64,000 nucleotides of DNA from Halomonas cerina (GTDB taxonomy: Bacteria > Pseudomonadota > Gammaproteobacteria > Pseudomonadales > Halomonadaceae): NCBI RefSeq assembly GCF_014192215.1, contig NZ_JACHXP010000018.1:22433-86432 (forward strand). Direction: 5' to 3'. The notes below the pieces were generated by a model. It searched no databases. It had not been told where the DNA came from and worked only from the letters and a program-made list of their open reading frames with translations. Position numbers and translations under genes: made by a program. Every line of letters starts with the position of its first letter. The first letter of the stretch is position 1. Below are positions 51,542 to 63,228 of this stretch, in pieces.

Positions 51542-52777
51542 TCAGGGTCGATCGCGACACAGGTCATCCAGCAGGGTGTCGATTAGCTGCTCTTCGTGCA
51601 GGGCGGTACCGCGACGCTCCAGCACGGCGCGCAGCCCGGGATCCCAGCAGGCATCCACGGGCCGCCCCTCCAGCGGCCTGCCCTCGAGGTGGGCGCAAGC
51701 CTCCAGATCCGCCGCCCCCATCCGCCAAGGGCGCATGGTGAAGCGCCTTAGCAGGGCATTGGCGATGCCGATCCCCGGCCAGTCGAAGTCGCCGTGGTAG
51801 TGCAGCACGGCGCCGGCGGTCTCCAACTGCTCCAGCAAGGTGAGCACGGCGGCACCGGGCCGCCCCCAGGTCGCAATCAGCGGCGCACACTCGGCCCCCA
51901 GGCGCTCGGCGGCCTCGGCCAGCACGGCAGGGTTCTCGCAGACGAAGACGTCACGCTCCGCGCAGGCCCACTGGGGGGGATAGCGCAGCAACTGACGCAG
52001 GGTCAGCCAGGTGGGCTCCGCCCGGTGATGGTAAGCGGCCAGGGCCTGATCCAGCGACAGACGGTCGCGGGTCGGCAGCCGATAGGTCAGCACCGCACTG
52101 GTGATATCCCCGCCCAGCAGCACGCCGGCATGGGCCCAGATGGTACGCTCATCGGGGTCGTCAAGGGCCACCCCGCCTCGCCAGTGGCGGGCCAGGGCAC
52201 GCCGCACCAGGGCGGCCACCGGCCGACCGGCATCCAGGCCGTGGGCATCGCCCAGGCACTCGGCCGCCAGGGCACTCAGGGTCATGCCCGGGACGGGCAG
52301 TCTTTCCAGCACCCACAGTGCCTGCTCGAGCAGCGACGTGCCGCGCCGTTCACATCGCCCCGCCAGGCGCTTAAGCAGGCCGCTGGCCTGCAGGGCGTCC
52401 AGCCAGTCGCCGAGGCCCAGGCGCTCGGCCTGCGGCCGGTAGCCGGCGAGCAGGTCGGCCCAGCGGCGACGCTCAGCCTCCCGCTCGGCACGGGCATCGA
52501 CCAGGGGCCCGTCCAGGGCTTCCAGGGCATCGCGGAGGTGGGGGGCCACCCCGGCCCGGGCCAAGGCCTGGGATAGGGCCCGGATATCGACGGACAGCGA
52601 CTTGCCCTGACGGGGCGGCCGCCCTAGCAGGCGCTCCACGGCGATCCGCTCGGCCTCGCTGACCCGACTGAGGGAGAGCCGCCCCCCGCCCTCGCGCAGC
52701 AGCTTGTTCGCCAGGCGCCGGCGCAGCCGCGCAAGCTCGGATCCTCCCAGTAGGCGCTGCAGGCGTTCAGGATCCAT
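51542..52777 (-). CDS. jetD: Wadjet JetD (DUF2399/TIGR02679-like, Toprim-fold nuclease)
   Basis: A 411-residue protein with the DUF2399-type C-terminus: CENP (280-283, Toprim glutamate), then LHYHGDFDWPGIGIAN with D330 and D332, and PWRMGAADLEA. JetD is the topoisomerase VI-like nuclease subunit of Wadjet systems that cleaves small circular DNA after loop extrusion by JetABC. The ATG shares one base with the jetC stop. The first 60 residues carry an Arg/Leu-rich helical extension. Confidence 0.88.
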   Translation of the reverse strand: MDPERLQRLLGGSELARLRRRLANKLLREGGGRLSLSRVSEAERIAVERLLGRPPRQGKSLSVDIRALSQALARAGVAPHLRDALEALDGPLVDARAEREAERRRWADLLAGYRPQAERLGLGDWLDALQASGLLKRLAGRCERRGTSLLEQALWVLERLPVPGMTLSALAAECLGDAHGLDAGRPVAALVRRALARHWRGGVALDDPDERTIWAHAGVLLGGDITSAVLTYRLPTRDRLSLDQALAAYHHRAEPTWLTLRQLLRYPPQWACAERDVFVCENPAVLAEAAERLGAECAPLIATWGRPGAAVLTLLEQLETAGAVLHYHGDFDWPGIGIANALLRRFTMRPWRMGAADLEACAHLEGRPLEGRPVDACWDPGLRAVLERRGTALHEEQLIDTLLDDLCRDRP

Positions 52778-55700
52778 CAGAAGAGGCTGTCCATGCCGCC
52801 ACCTGCTACCTCATCCGCCGCCAGGGGAGCGGACTCGCGAACCTGGCTGACGGGTGTCTCGTCGCGCCGTCGGTGGCGCCCGTCCCACTGCCAGCGGGTC
52901 ACGTGCACGGCATCGATGCCTTCGCGGCGCACCAGCTGGGCGATGGCGAGCCCCGGCACGTCCGGGTAGCAGCCCCACTCCCGCTCCGAGGTCATGATGG
53001 CATCCAGGTCGAACTGGGCCAGCAGCCCCATGCTCTTGGCCCGGGCATCGTCATCGATGCCGGCGAAGACCTCATCGAGCATCACCAAGCGCGGGGCCTG
53101 GGGATGGGCGCTGCTGTAGTGGCTCGCCGCCGCGGCGAACAACGGCAAGGTGATCACCAGCGCCCGTTCGCCGCCGGACGCCGGCCCATAGGCCGGGCGC
53201 CACTGGCCATTCTGATGGCGTTCGACCACGAAGCGGTGCCAGAAGCGGTAATCCAGGGCCCGTTCGAGGATCTCCTGCAGGGCGCCGCCCTCGTCACTGG
53301 CCCGTGCCTCCTCGATACGCTGGCGCAGGAAGTCGCCCACCACCTCGCGATCCTCCGGCGACCAGGCGTCCAGCGCCTGGCGTCGCAGCCGCTGGCAGAC
53401 ATCGGCCAGCCCCGTCGGGGCCGTGAGGCCACCGGCGCTCTGCCCTTCGGTCAGGGGCTGCCAGCGGATGCGCAATCGCATGCCGGTGCTGGTGGGCCGG
53501 CTCTCCAACTCGCGGTTCATGGTCGTCACGTCGCGCTCGGTGGCGGTGATGCGCTCCTGGATATGGCTGGCCACCTCGTCGATCAGGTAGTTCTCCAGCA
53601 GCTCGCGCTCGCGGGCGTTGAGCAGCGCCTGGCGCTGGGCGATCTCGTCGCTCAATTGGCGACCCAGCGCATCGGGGTCCTGGCGCCGACCCTGGAAGAC
53701 GATGCGCACCAGCAGCAGGTCGTCGCGGGCCTCGGCCAGGCAGTCGTGGCCGCCCCGGGAGAGCACATCGGTCAACAGCTTGATGTGCTCGTGAAGGCGC
53801 CCCTGGTGGACGTGCCAGCTGTCATCGTCGGCGCTCAGGCGGGACGTGGCCTGGGCGGCGGCACGGGCTAGGCGCACGGCGGGGTCCGGCGCCCAGGAGG
53901 CGGGCGGCTCGTGCTCGGCGAAGGCGTCGGGGGCGGCGACCCGCAGCAATCCCTCTTCCACCAGGGCACGGAAGGCGACGATGGCCTCGCCGCGACGTGC
54001 ATCCAGCTCGGTCAGGCGCCGCTCGCCGTTGCCCACCTTTTCCTCGAAGCGCGCCACCTTGCCCAGCCGTTCGCTATGGCGCTGCTCGAGTTCACGCTGC
54101 TCGCGACCCAGCGCTTCGCGCTCCAGGCGAATCGTTTCCAGCTGACGCTCGAGAGCCTGCACCTCGGCCCCCATGGTCTCGCGCAGGGTATCCCGACGCA
54201 CCTCGGCTTCCCGGGCCTGCTCGGCGGCCTCGGCGTGGTCGAGCTCGGCCTGCTGAAGCGCCTCCCGGGCGGAATCGGCTTCCTCGCACTGTTCGGTGTG
54301 ACGGCGCTGCGCCGCCTGCCTGGCCCTGACCGCCTGGATCAGCTCGCCGATGGCCAGCCGGTAGTCGCCCAGGGCAGACTCGACACGCGAGAGTGCCTCG
54401 CGCTCGGCGGGCAGGCGCAGGTCTTCAGCAGCCTGGAAGAGCTCACCGCGAAGCGCCTGGAGCGCCTCGCGGGCGGCCTCCAGGGCCTCCCGGGCTCGCT
54501 CCAGGCGCTCGGCCTGAAGATCCCGGGCGCGGCGCGCCGCTGCCTCGGCGGCATGGGCATCGCGCAGCGCCTGGGCCGTCGGCCGCTGCTGCCATTCCTG
54601 CTCGGCCGCTTCCAGACGCCTCGCCAGCCCCCCGAGCGCGGCGTCGATTTCGGCCCGCTGGCGGGCCAGGTCGGACAGCTCGTCCTCGATGGCCGTCAGG
54701 CGGCACTGTCGGGCCGCCTCCCGTGCCGCATGGCCGATATGCACCGCCGCCGGCTTGCCCCATTGACCACGCAGCGGCCCCAGCCGCCAGCGGCCATCAT
54801 CGCTGACCCAGGCGAAGGCCTCGGACGCCCCGCTCCCGATGCTCGCCAGCACACGCTCGACCACCTGGCGGGCGACCGGCGGCTCACCGTGAAGGTCCGG
54901 GCAGAGCACGCCCGCCAGCGTGGCCTCAGCCGGCGAAGACGGCGCCTCGGCGTCGGGCGCCAGCAGGGTATCCCAGGTGCCGGGGGCCAGCAGGTCACCG
55001 TCGGGCATCAGCCAGGCATCCAGTAGCCCGGCGGCCTCCAGGGCCGCTTCCAGGCCGGCGCGCTGCGCCTCGGAAAGCTCTCCCTTGAAGTCTACCAGCT
55101 GCCAGAGCGGCGCCCCCGGCCGGCCCTGGCGCGCCTGCTCCCCGCGGGTGTGGGGCGTCGGCGGGGCGGTCTCGCCGCCGGCCGCCAGTCGGGCACGCTC
55201 TTCCTCGAGTTCATTGCAGGCCACCTCGATCTCGTCACCTGACTGTTGACGCATGAGGCGCTGCTGGCCCAGGCATTCGCGCAACGCATCCCGCGCCTTG
55301 GAGAGTCCCGCCTCGGCGGGATCCTCGCCCCCCAGGTGAGCGCACCAGCCCTCGAGCTCGGCCAGCAGTGCCTCGGGATCGTTCGGTGCCAGCTCGCACA
55401 GCCGGTCCAGATGACGGCGCCACGCCGATTGTAGCGTTTCGGCCGCCCCGGCTCGGGCCTCAAAGGCCTCCTGCAGGTCATCCTCGCGGCTGCCCAGGGT
55501 CTCTTCCTCGCGGCGCGCCTCGTGCTCGGCCTGATGGAAACGCCGCTCGGCCTGCTCCACCTCCCCAAGACGTCCCTGCAGGTGCACAACGCCCTCCAGG
55601 CGGCGGCGATGCTCCCCCTGCAGCGCCTGCTGTAGCGCCTCGATCTCGGCCGGCGCCGGCGCTTTCGTCTCCAGCCCGTCGATGTGCCGATGATGGTCGT

Positions 55701-56913
55701 GGGCAAGCCCGGCGGCCTCGGCCGCGCTGGCACTCGCCTCCCGCCGCTGGCGCAGGCTCTCGCCGCTGATGCCGAGCGCCTGCTCGGCCTCCCGCAGACG
55801 CGTCCCGGCCCGCTCGCTGTCGCGCTGCGCTCTTTCCCGCAGCGCCGCCTGCCTCTGGGCATGCTGGGCGCGCTGACGGGCCTGCTCATCGGCGTTGTGC
55901 AGCGCTTCGGCGGAACGCATGACCTCGCTGGCCTCCAGAGTACGCTGCCGTGCGGTCAGGTCCAGCAGCTTGCCCTCCCGGGCCTGGCGTACCTTTGCCA
56001 GGGTATCGCGTTCGCCCGCGGCTGCTTCCAGCTCCTGGCGATCCCGGCCCAGCTGCAGACGATGGCGCTCATACTCGGCGTGGGCGCCGGTGAGTCCCTC
56101 GGCACGACGACGCACCGCGATACCGGCGTACTGGCGATAGTGGCCCAGGAAGGCCTCCACGGCGTGGGCGGTTTCCTCCAGCCCCTGAATCTCCCCACGA
56201 TAGGCGTCCAGGCTGCGATAGGCCTCGGCTACCTCGCCGATCAGGCCACGGCCCAGCGGCGGCAGGGCGTCGCTGAGCGCCTGGGAAAGGCGGTTGGGGT
56301 CGGGCTTCTTGGCCAGCTGCGGCTGGCGCAGCTGCAGCAGCAGATCGAGTAACGCCCCATAGCGCTGCTCGCCCAGGTGGAACAGCGCCTCGTCGATGGT
56401 GCGCCGATAGTCCGCCGCACGATCGTAAAGCCGCCCCTCGCTCCCCAAGGCCTGAATCAGTCGGTCGCGGCTGAGACTGCGGCCATTCTCGACCAGGAAC
56501 AGGTCGTGCCCCACGCGCTGCGGTGTGGTGAAGAACCAGGAGCGCACCGGACGCCCCGCCACCGCCTTGAGGCCGCAACCCAGGGTGAAGGTCTCGGGCC
56601 CCGACGCTCCCTGGCGGCCGAACTCCAGCCAGGTGTAGCCCAGGCGTTCCGGGTACTCGCCCACCAGCAGGTTCCACTCCATGCGTTTGCCGCCATCGCC
56701 ATCGGGCTCAACGCGGGAGGGGATCAACTGACCATCCAGCAAGAATGGCAGCGTCATGGCCATCACCTTGGACTTGCCCGTGCCGTTGTTGCCGCGCAAC
56801 AGCAAGCGGCCATCATGGAAGTGGAAGGTTTCCTCGTCGTAGTAGAAGATCTCCACCAGGCCACAGCGCAGGGGCTGCCAGCGCTGGCGACGCGGTTGGG
56901 GCAGTTCACTCAT
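52777..56913 (-). CDS. jetC: Wadjet JetC SMC-like ATPase (TIGR02680-like)
   Basis: A 1378-residue SMC/MukB-like motor. Walker A GNNGTGKS is at 41-48, signature SGGERALV begins at 1246, Walker B LVMLDE is at 1276-1281, and between them are about 1000 residues of coiled coil with a Gly/Pro-containing hinge-like region about 560-760. Extrudes DNA loops and presents circular plasmids to JetD. Overlaps jetB by 8 bases. All catalytic motifs are intact. Confidence 0.92.
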   Translation of the reverse strand: MSELPQPRRQRWQPLRCGLVEIFYYDEETFHFHDGRLLLRGNNGTGKSKVMAMTLPFLLDGQLIPSRVEPDGDGGKRMEWNLLVGEYPERLGYTWLEFGRQGASGPETFTLGCGLKAVAGRPVRSWFFTTPQRVGHDLFLVENGRSLSRDRLIQALGSEGRLYDRAADYRRTIDEALFHLGEQRYGALLDLLLQLRQPQLAKKPDPNRLSQALSDALPPLGRGLIGEVAEAYRSLDAYRGEIQGLEETAHAVEAFLGHYRQYAGIAVRRRAEGLTGAHAEYERHRLQLGRDRQELEAAAGERDTLAKVRQAREGKLLDLTARQRTLEASEVMRSAEALHNADEQARQRAQHAQRQAALRERAQRDSERAGTRLREAEQALGISGESLRQRREASASAAEAAGLAHDHHRHIDGLETKAPAPAEIEALQQALQGEHRRRLEGVVHLQGRLGEVEQAERRFHQAEHEARREEETLGSREDDLQEAFEARAGAAETLQSAWRRHLDRLCELAPNDPEALLAELEGWCAHLGGEDPAEAGLSKARDALRECLGQQRLMRQQSGDEIEVACNELEEERARLAAGGETAPPTPHTRGEQARQGRPGAPLWQLVDFKGELSEAQRAGLEAALEAAGLLDAWLMPDGDLLAPGTWDTLLAPDAEAPSSPAEATLAGVLCPDLHGEPPVARQVVERVLASIGSGASEAFAWVSDDGRWRLGPLRGQWGKPAAVHIGHAAREAARQCRLTAIEDELSDLARQRAEIDAALGGLARRLEAAEQEWQQRPTAQALRDAHAAEAAARRARDLQAERLERAREALEAAREALQALRGELFQAAEDLRLPAEREALSRVESALGDYRLAIGELIQAVRARQAAQRRHTEQCEEADSAREALQQAELDHAEAAEQAREAEVRRDTLRETMGAEVQALERQLETIRLEREALGREQRELEQRHSERLGKVARFEEKVGNGERRLTELDARRGEAIVAFRALVEEGLLRVAAPDAFAEHEPPASWAPDPAVRLARAAAQATSRLSADDDSWHVHQGRLHEHIKLLTDVLSRGGHDCLAEARDDLLLVRIVFQGRRQDPDALGRQLSDEIAQRQALLNARERELLENYLIDEVASHIQERITATERDVTTMNRELESRPTSTGMRLRIRWQPLTEGQSAGGLTAPTGLADVCQRLRRQALDAWSPEDREVVGDFLRQRIEEARASDEGGALQEILERALDYRFWHRFVVERHQNGQWRPAYGPASGGERALVITLPLFAAAASHYSSAHPQAPRLVMLDEVFAGIDDDARAKSMGLLAQFDLDAIMTSEREWGCYPDVPGLAIAQLVRREGIDAVHVTRWQWDGRHRRRDETPVSQVRESAPLAADEVAGGGMDSLF

Positions 56914-58183
56914 CGGCTAAAGGGTCCACCAGGTCGGGTTGTCGGGCAGGTTGCCCGGAAGAAAAAGGGGGACCGTCATCGGGTGTGGCCGCCGGCTGAA
57001 CGCGGAAACGGCCCAGGGCCGGCAGGGGCATGACGCGCTCGCCGCGGCGTGCCACCAGGCGCAGCGCCGCCAGACGCGCCAGGGTCTGGCGGCAGAGACC
57101 GTGAGCGGCGCCCGGCTCACAGGCCGCCTTGCGCCAGTAACGGCGATAGTCGCTCTGCCAGCCCTGGATCCAGGCCTCCGCCTCATCCAGGCCGACGCCT
57201 TCGGGGCCCGCCTCGGCCAGCCGCTCGGCCATCAGCAGCGCCAGATGCCCCTCCGTGCCTTCGGCGGGGACTTTCTCGTCGGTCAATTCACCCTCCGGAT
57301 CGACCAGCGCCAGCCCCTCGGCGCGCACCTCGGGGACCAGGCCGGTGGCCTGCTGGAGGCGCCGCACCATGGCCCCGCGCTGATTGGTCAGGTAGGCGGT
57401 CTCGTCCTCGTCGAGATCCGCCCAGTAGACCACGGGGTCATCGAGCAGGCGGCGCGCCAGGCGATGGCGCAACTCGCGATTGCGCCCTTCCGGGGTGTCG
57501 GGCACGAAGGTCTCAGTCAATGCTCGCAGTCGCTCCTCCAGATCGAGCGATGCATCGGCACCATTCAGCGCCACCAGCGAAGGCCCCCGCGCGCTGACCA
57601 GTAGTGCCGATAGTACCCGACGGTCCACGTCATAGAGCACGTCGCCCTCCAGGCCACGGCGCAGGAACTGCTCTTCCTCCCCGGCCACCCGGACCAGCAC
57701 GCCCAGCGCCAACAGCAGCCGCACCACCACGACCAGATCACGGCGTGCCTCCTGATGATCCAGGGTGAACACCAGGCCACGCTCCGACAGGGCGGGGTCG
57801 GCGACGGCTCGGCCCAGGCCTTCGCCCAGTCGTCCCAGGGTGATCTGGGCATCGCCACGCTCGAGGTCGGTCAGCAGCAGGCAGAACAGCACGTAGCGGC
57901 GGCGGTTGAAGGTCTTGCGCTGGGTACCGCGGCCGACGTGCGCCGGGCGTGTCGCATCCCGGTTGTCGGCGGGGCGCTTGTGCAGGCGCACGAAGTCGCG
58001 CTCGCTCTGCAGGTGCCAGCCGGTCTCGCGCGCCAGCCAGTCGCGCAGGACCGCGGCATGGCGGCGCACCAGGGGGAAGACCATCTCGTCGGCCCGAATC
58101 AGTGGCCTGGCCAGCAGGGCGCGCAGGGCACGGCGCTGTTCCTCCTGGCGCTGACGGCTCAGGGCATCGCTCAGTTCGTCCAA
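56906..58183 (-). CDS. jetB: Wadjet JetB (DUF2398/TIGR02678-like)
   Basis: A 425-residue winged-helix (kite-type) protein: RRALRALLARPLIRADEMVFPLVRRH, LRDWLARETGWHLQSERDFVRLHKRP, then RRYVLFCLLLTDLERGDAQITLGRLGE, typical of TIGR02678. JetB dimers bind JetA and the SMC neck, like MukE. Overlaps jetA by 13 bases and jetC by 8 bases, so stoichiometric expression is likely. Confidence 0.87.
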   Translation of the reverse strand: MDELSDALSRQRQEEQRRALRALLARPLIRADEMVFPLVRRHAAVLRDWLARETGWHLQSERDFVRLHKRPADNRDATRPAHVGRGTQRKTFNRRRYVLFCLLLTDLERGDAQITLGRLGEGLGRAVADPALSERGLVFTLDHQEARRDLVVVVRLLLALGVLVRVAGEEEQFLRRGLEGDVLYDVDRRVLSALLVSARGPSLVALNGADASLDLEERLRALTETFVPDTPEGRNRELRHRLARRLLDDPVVYWADLDEDETAYLTNQRGAMVRRLQQATGLVPEVRAEGLALVDPEGELTDEKVPAEGTEGHLALLMAERLAEAGPEGVGLDEAEAWIQGWQSDYRRYWRKAACEPGAAHGLCRQTLARLAALRLVARRGERVMPLPALGRFRVQPAATPDDGPPFSSGQPARQPDLVDPLADE

Positions 58184-59721
58184 GCCACCTCCTCCAGGTC
58201 GTGGATCACGAGGCGATAGTCGCGGCCGGTCAGGGCGCCGGCGGCGGTGCGGATGGTGGCGGAGGTTTCCGGCCCCAGCGGGGTGAGGGTGATGCGCAGG
58301 CTGCCATCCGCCGTCGTGGTGGTGACGGGTTCGTCATCGCCTTGGCGCGCCCCCAGGGCATCCCCCAGCAGGTTGAGCAGCAGGCGAAAGGCGCCACCGT
58401 CAAGTTCCCCCAGCTCGGAGAGCCGCTCGGCACGTCGCTCCACCAGCTGTCGACGCGCAGCCCGGGCGGCACTGGCTTCCTCGGCCAGCTGACGGGCCAG
58501 CAGTTCACGTTCGCGCGCCCGGCGGCGCAGCTTCGGCGGCGCGCCGGCCTTCTGATAGCGGCCGGTGGCCCTGAGCCGGGCTTGCACCTGCAGGCCCGGC
58601 GCCTCGGCCCAGGGCGTGCTGGCCGGTACTGGCGCCGCCTGCCAGCGTTCGCTGGTCTCGGCATCGATGACCAGGTGGCGCGCCGGCGCCAGGCCGAAGG
58701 CGGTCCGCCACAGCCGATGGGCCTGGCCATCGTCCTCGCACTCCAAGAACCAGCGTGCCAGGGTGCGGAAGTCTGCCGAGCGGTCGCTGCGCGCCATGCG
58801 CCGCTCGTTGAGGTGGCTGACCATCTCCAGCAGCTGGGTCACCGCGCGCCGCGCACTGCTGCGCAACAGCCGGGCCTGGGCCTGACGCCCCGGCCGGTCG
58901 AGGAACCAGGCCCGCAGACCGTCCCAATGGCCGTGCCAGCGCCGCCAGGCCGCGTCGAAGGCGCGGGCGCGCGCTTCGTCGTCATCCGGCGACTCGCCGG
59001 GCGCCAGATCGGCCAGTTCGCGCTCGGCGGCCTGGCGCAGCAGCCGCGCCACCGGCGCCTCGGCGCCGGAGCCATCATCGTCCAGGACACGGATCAGCTC
59101 GGCGATCTCGCCCGATGCCGTGGTCAGGTCACCGAGAAAGCGCTCGATATAGCCGATCACTCGCTCCTTGTAGAGCAGAAAGGCGTCGGCATCGCTGCCC
59201 TGATGCTCCAGGGTACGGTTCAGCCCGGTCATGAAGGCGCGGGCGTTCTCCGCCAGGTCGGAGAAGACACTGGCCAGATCGCGCAGCAGCAGCTGGCTCT
59301 CCGTGGCGGTCGGGGCATCGCTCTGCGCCAGCTGCCATAGGGCGCGCAGGCGGGTGCGAATGTCCTCCAGTGCCACGCTCTGCAGGGCGCCGCGCCGGCC
59401 CAGCTCCTGATCGAAGGTGGCCAGGGCCGCCTCCACCGCCTCGCCCTGACGGGTGATCTGGTAGACATAGAGGGCGCGGTAGTAGTCCTCGACGCTCGTC
59501 ACCCGGGCATTGTCGCGCTCGGCAGCCAGATTGCCCCAGTTGACCAGTTGGGTGAGTGCCGCCTGCACCGTCGCCGGCTCCGACTCGCCGACCTGCTGCT
59601 GGACATCCTCCGGGCGCAGGTGCACCAGGAAATGCGACTTGGCCTCGACGAAGGCGCGCATCACCTCGCGATAGAGGCCGGCCTTCTCGGCGGTGACATA
59701 GCTGAAGGGGGTGTAATCCAA
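58171..59721 (-). CDS. jetA: Wadjet JetA (DUF2397/TIGR02677-like kleisin)
   Basis: A 516-residue kleisin-like protein beginning DYTPFSYVTAEKAGLYREVMRAFVEAK, the signature start of TIGR02677/DUF2397. JetA bridges the JetC heads. I prefer the TTG at 59721 with GGAG 5 bases upstream; GTG codons at 59739 and 59760 have no ribosome-binding site and the latter lies inside a hairpin. First gene of jetABCD, directly downstream of cysS on the same strand. Confidence 0.85.
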   Translation of the reverse strand: MDYTPFSYVTAEKAGLYREVMRAFVEAKSHFLVHLRPEDVQQQVGESEPATVQAALTQLVNWGNLAAERDNARVTSVEDYYRALYVYQITRQGEAVEAALATFDQELGRRGALQSVALEDIRTRLRALWQLAQSDAPTATESQLLLRDLASVFSDLAENARAFMTGLNRTLEHQGSDADAFLLYKERVIGYIERFLGDLTTASGEIAELIRVLDDDGSGAEAPVARLLRQAAERELADLAPGESPDDDEARARAFDAAWRRWHGHWDGLRAWFLDRPGRQAQARLLRSSARRAVTQLLEMVSHLNERRMARSDRSADFRTLARWFLECEDDGQAHRLWRTAFGLAPARHLVIDAETSERWQAAPVPASTPWAEAPGLQVQARLRATGRYQKAGAPPKLRRRARERELLARQLAEEASAARAARRQLVERRAERLSELGELDGGAFRLLLNLLGDALGARQGDDEPVTTTTADGSLRITLTPLGPETSATIRTAAGALTGRDYRLVIHDLEEVAWTN

Positions 59722-59749
59722 GGTCGCTCCGGTTCCCACTGTTAGCGAA

Positions 59750-59782
59750 ACGCCCGACACACCTGCATGGCGGGCCGGGCGT
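59750..59782 (-). terminator. Weak hairpin terminator between cysS and jetA
   Basis: On the minus strand ACGCCCG and CGGGCGT form a 7-bp stem with a 19-base loop followed by TTCGC. It could partly separate cysS from jet transcription; read-through seems likely. Confidence 0.35.
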
Positions 59783-59804
59783 CTTCCCGCTTCAAGCCTA
59801 TGGC

Positions 59805-61220
<1,416 letters not shown>

Positions 61221-61221
61221 G

Positions 61222-62919
61222 TCAGTCCTTCTGCTTGTCTTGTGCTTTCTTCTGCATTCGGGCCCAGCTGTCCTTGAGCCCCACGGTGCGGTTGAACACC
61301 AGCCGGCCGGCCCGGCTGGCGTGGCGGTCGGCACAGAAGTAGCCCACCCGTTCGAACTGGAAGCGGCTCTCGGCCTCGGCCTCGGCCAGGCTCGGCTCGC
61401 CGATGGCCTCGACGGTCACCAGTGACTCGGGATTGAGGTGCTCGAGGAAGTCGGTGTCCTTGTCCCGGTCGGGTTGCTCGACCTGGAAGAGGTTGTCGTA
61501 GAGGCGCACCTCCATGGGCACGCCGTGCGCGGCGCTGACCCAGTGGATCACGCCCTTCACCTTGCGCCCCTCCGGATTCATGCCCAGGGTAGCGAAGTCC
61601 ACGGAGCAGCGCAGCTCACTGACCTCGCCGGCGCCATCCTTCACGACCTCGTCGCAGCGAATCACGTAGGAGTTGCGCAGCCGCACCTCCTTGCCCGGTG
61701 CCAGGCGGAAGAACTTCTTGGGCGGCTCCTCCATGAAGTCGTCGGCGTCAATGTAGATCTCCCGAGTGAAGGGAATCTGGCGTACCGCCATGTCCTCCCG
61801 GGCCGGATGGCCGGCCACCGCGTAGACCTCCTCGAAGTCCTCCGGCACATTGGTCAGCACCACCTTCAGCGGCTTGAGCACGGCCATGGCCCGGGGCGCG
61901 TGGTCCTCGAGATCCGAGCGGATCGCGTGATACAGCATGGCGATATCCACCAGACCGCTATCGGCGCGGGTCACGCCGATCATCTCGCAGAACTTGCGGA
62001 TCGAGGCCGGCGTATAGCCACGACGCCGCATCCCGGAGAGGGTGGGCAGGCGCGGGTCGTCCCAGCCGTCGACGATGCCCTCGTCCACCAGCAGCTTGAG
62101 CTTGCGCTTGGAGGTCAGGGTGTAGTTGAGGTTGAGCCGGGCGAACTCGATCTGGCGCGGGGTGCAGGGCACCGGCAGGTTAGCCAGGAACCACTCGTAG
62201 AGCGGGCGATGATCCTCGAACTCCAGGGTACAGATCGAGTGGGTCACCCCCTCGAGGGCATCCGACTGGCCATGGGTGAAGTCATAGGAGGGGTAGATCT
62301 TCCACTTGTCGCCGGTCTGGTGATGACGGGCATGGCGGATACGGTAGAGGATTGGGTCGCGCAGGTTGATGTTGGGCGAGGCCATGTCGATCCTGGCTCG
62401 CAGCACCTTCTCGCCTTCGGCAAACTCGCCCACCCGCATGCGCTCGAGCAGGTCGAGGTTCTCGTCGACGCCACGCTCGCGATAGGGGCTCGGCCTGCCG
62501 GCCTCGGTCAAGGTGCCGCGATACTCGCGAATCTCGTCCGGCGAGAGGTCATCCACATAGGCCTTGCCCTCGCGCACCAGATGCTGGGCCCAGGCGTAGA
62601 GCTGATCGAAGTAGTCCGAGGCGAAGCGCACCGGGCCGGCCCACTGGAAGCCCAGCCAACTGACATCCTCCTTGATGGCATCGATATAGGCCTGCTCCTC
62701 CTTCGCCGGGTTGGTGTCGTCGAAGCGCAGATGACAGTCGCCACCGAACTGCTCGGCCAGCCCGAAATTCAGACAGATCGACTTGGCGTGGCCGATGTGC
62801 AGGAAGCCGTTGGGCTCCGGCGGGAAGCGGGTAACGATCTTGTCGGCCTTGCCCGCCTCGATCTCCTCGCGGATCTGGTTGCGGATGAAGTTCGGCGCGC
62901 TGGTGGTGTCGGTGGACAT
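61222..62919 (-). CDS. glnS: Glutaminyl-tRNA synthetase
   Basis: A 565-residue class I synthetase: [15 protein letters not shown] (HIGH at 41-44), [53 protein letters not shown] (shown in part), SKRKL in place of KMSKS, and the C-terminal anticodon-binding beta barrels ([20 protein letters not shown]). Length is as expected. Followed by cysS on the same strand. Confidence 0.97.
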   Translation of the reverse strand: MSTDTTSAPNFIRNQIREEIEAGKADKIVTRFPPEPNGFLHIGHAKSICLNFGLAEQFGGDCHLRFDDTNPAKEEQAYIDAIKEDVSWLGFQWAGPVRFASDYFDQLYAWAQHLVREGKAYVDDLSPDEIREYRGTLTEAGRPSPYRERGVDENLDLLERMRVGEFAEGEKVLRARIDMASPNINLRDPILYRIRHARHHQTGDKWKIYPSYDFTHGQSDALEGVTHSICTLEFEDHRPLYEWFLANLPVPCTPRQIEFARLNLNYTLTSKRKLKLLVDEGIVDGWDDPRLPTLSGMRRRGYTPASIRKFCEMIGVTRADSGLVDIAMLYHAIRSDLEDHAPRAMAVLKPLKVVLTNVPEDFEEVYAVAGHPAREDMAVRQIPFTREIYIDADDFMEEPPKKFFRLAPGKEVRLRNSYVIRCDEVVKDGAGEVSELRCSVDFATLGMNPEGRKVKGVIHWVSAAHGVPMEVRLYDNLFQVEQPDRDKDTDFLEHLNPESLVTVEAIGEPSLAEAEAESRFQFERVGYFCADRHASRAGRLVFNRTVGLKDSWARMQKKAQDKQKD

Positions 62920-63228
62920 GTTGGGAAAATCGACCTCTGGTTGAAGGAGTGCGAACCTGACGACATGAGCGCAGTCCCCGGGTGAGTCTCGAAGCGAGGG
63001 GCGCCGGGGGCAGGCCGAAGAGGAGGTCCTATGCCAGGGATGGCATCGGTAGCGCCCAGGGAAGGGTTCACAGCGCCTCCTCGCAGGCCTGCCGACGGAA
63101 CAGCCCCGAGCGGGCCAAGGGTACCGCCATCTCCGTGCGCTTCGCGCATGAAAGCAAAACCGGTATTATAGCGCTACAGCCGTGGGCAACGCCAAGGCAA
63201 CGCCCCTTTACCGCACAGGAACTTATCG
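62920..63228. other. Divergent promoter region between glnS and ppiB
   Basis: Gene-free. It should carry the glnS promoter on the minus strand (not pinpointed) and the ppiB promoter on the plus strand. GC-rich stretches could form RNA structure in the glnS leader, but I see no recognisable riboswitch or T-box. Confidence 0.4.
63141..63169 (+). promoter_or_regulatory. Putative sigma-70 promoter of ppiB
   Basis: TATTAT (63164-63169, five of six matches) lies 17 bases after TTCGCG (63141-63146, three of six). The start codon is 60 bases downstream with AGGA at 63217-63220. Confidence 0.45.
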
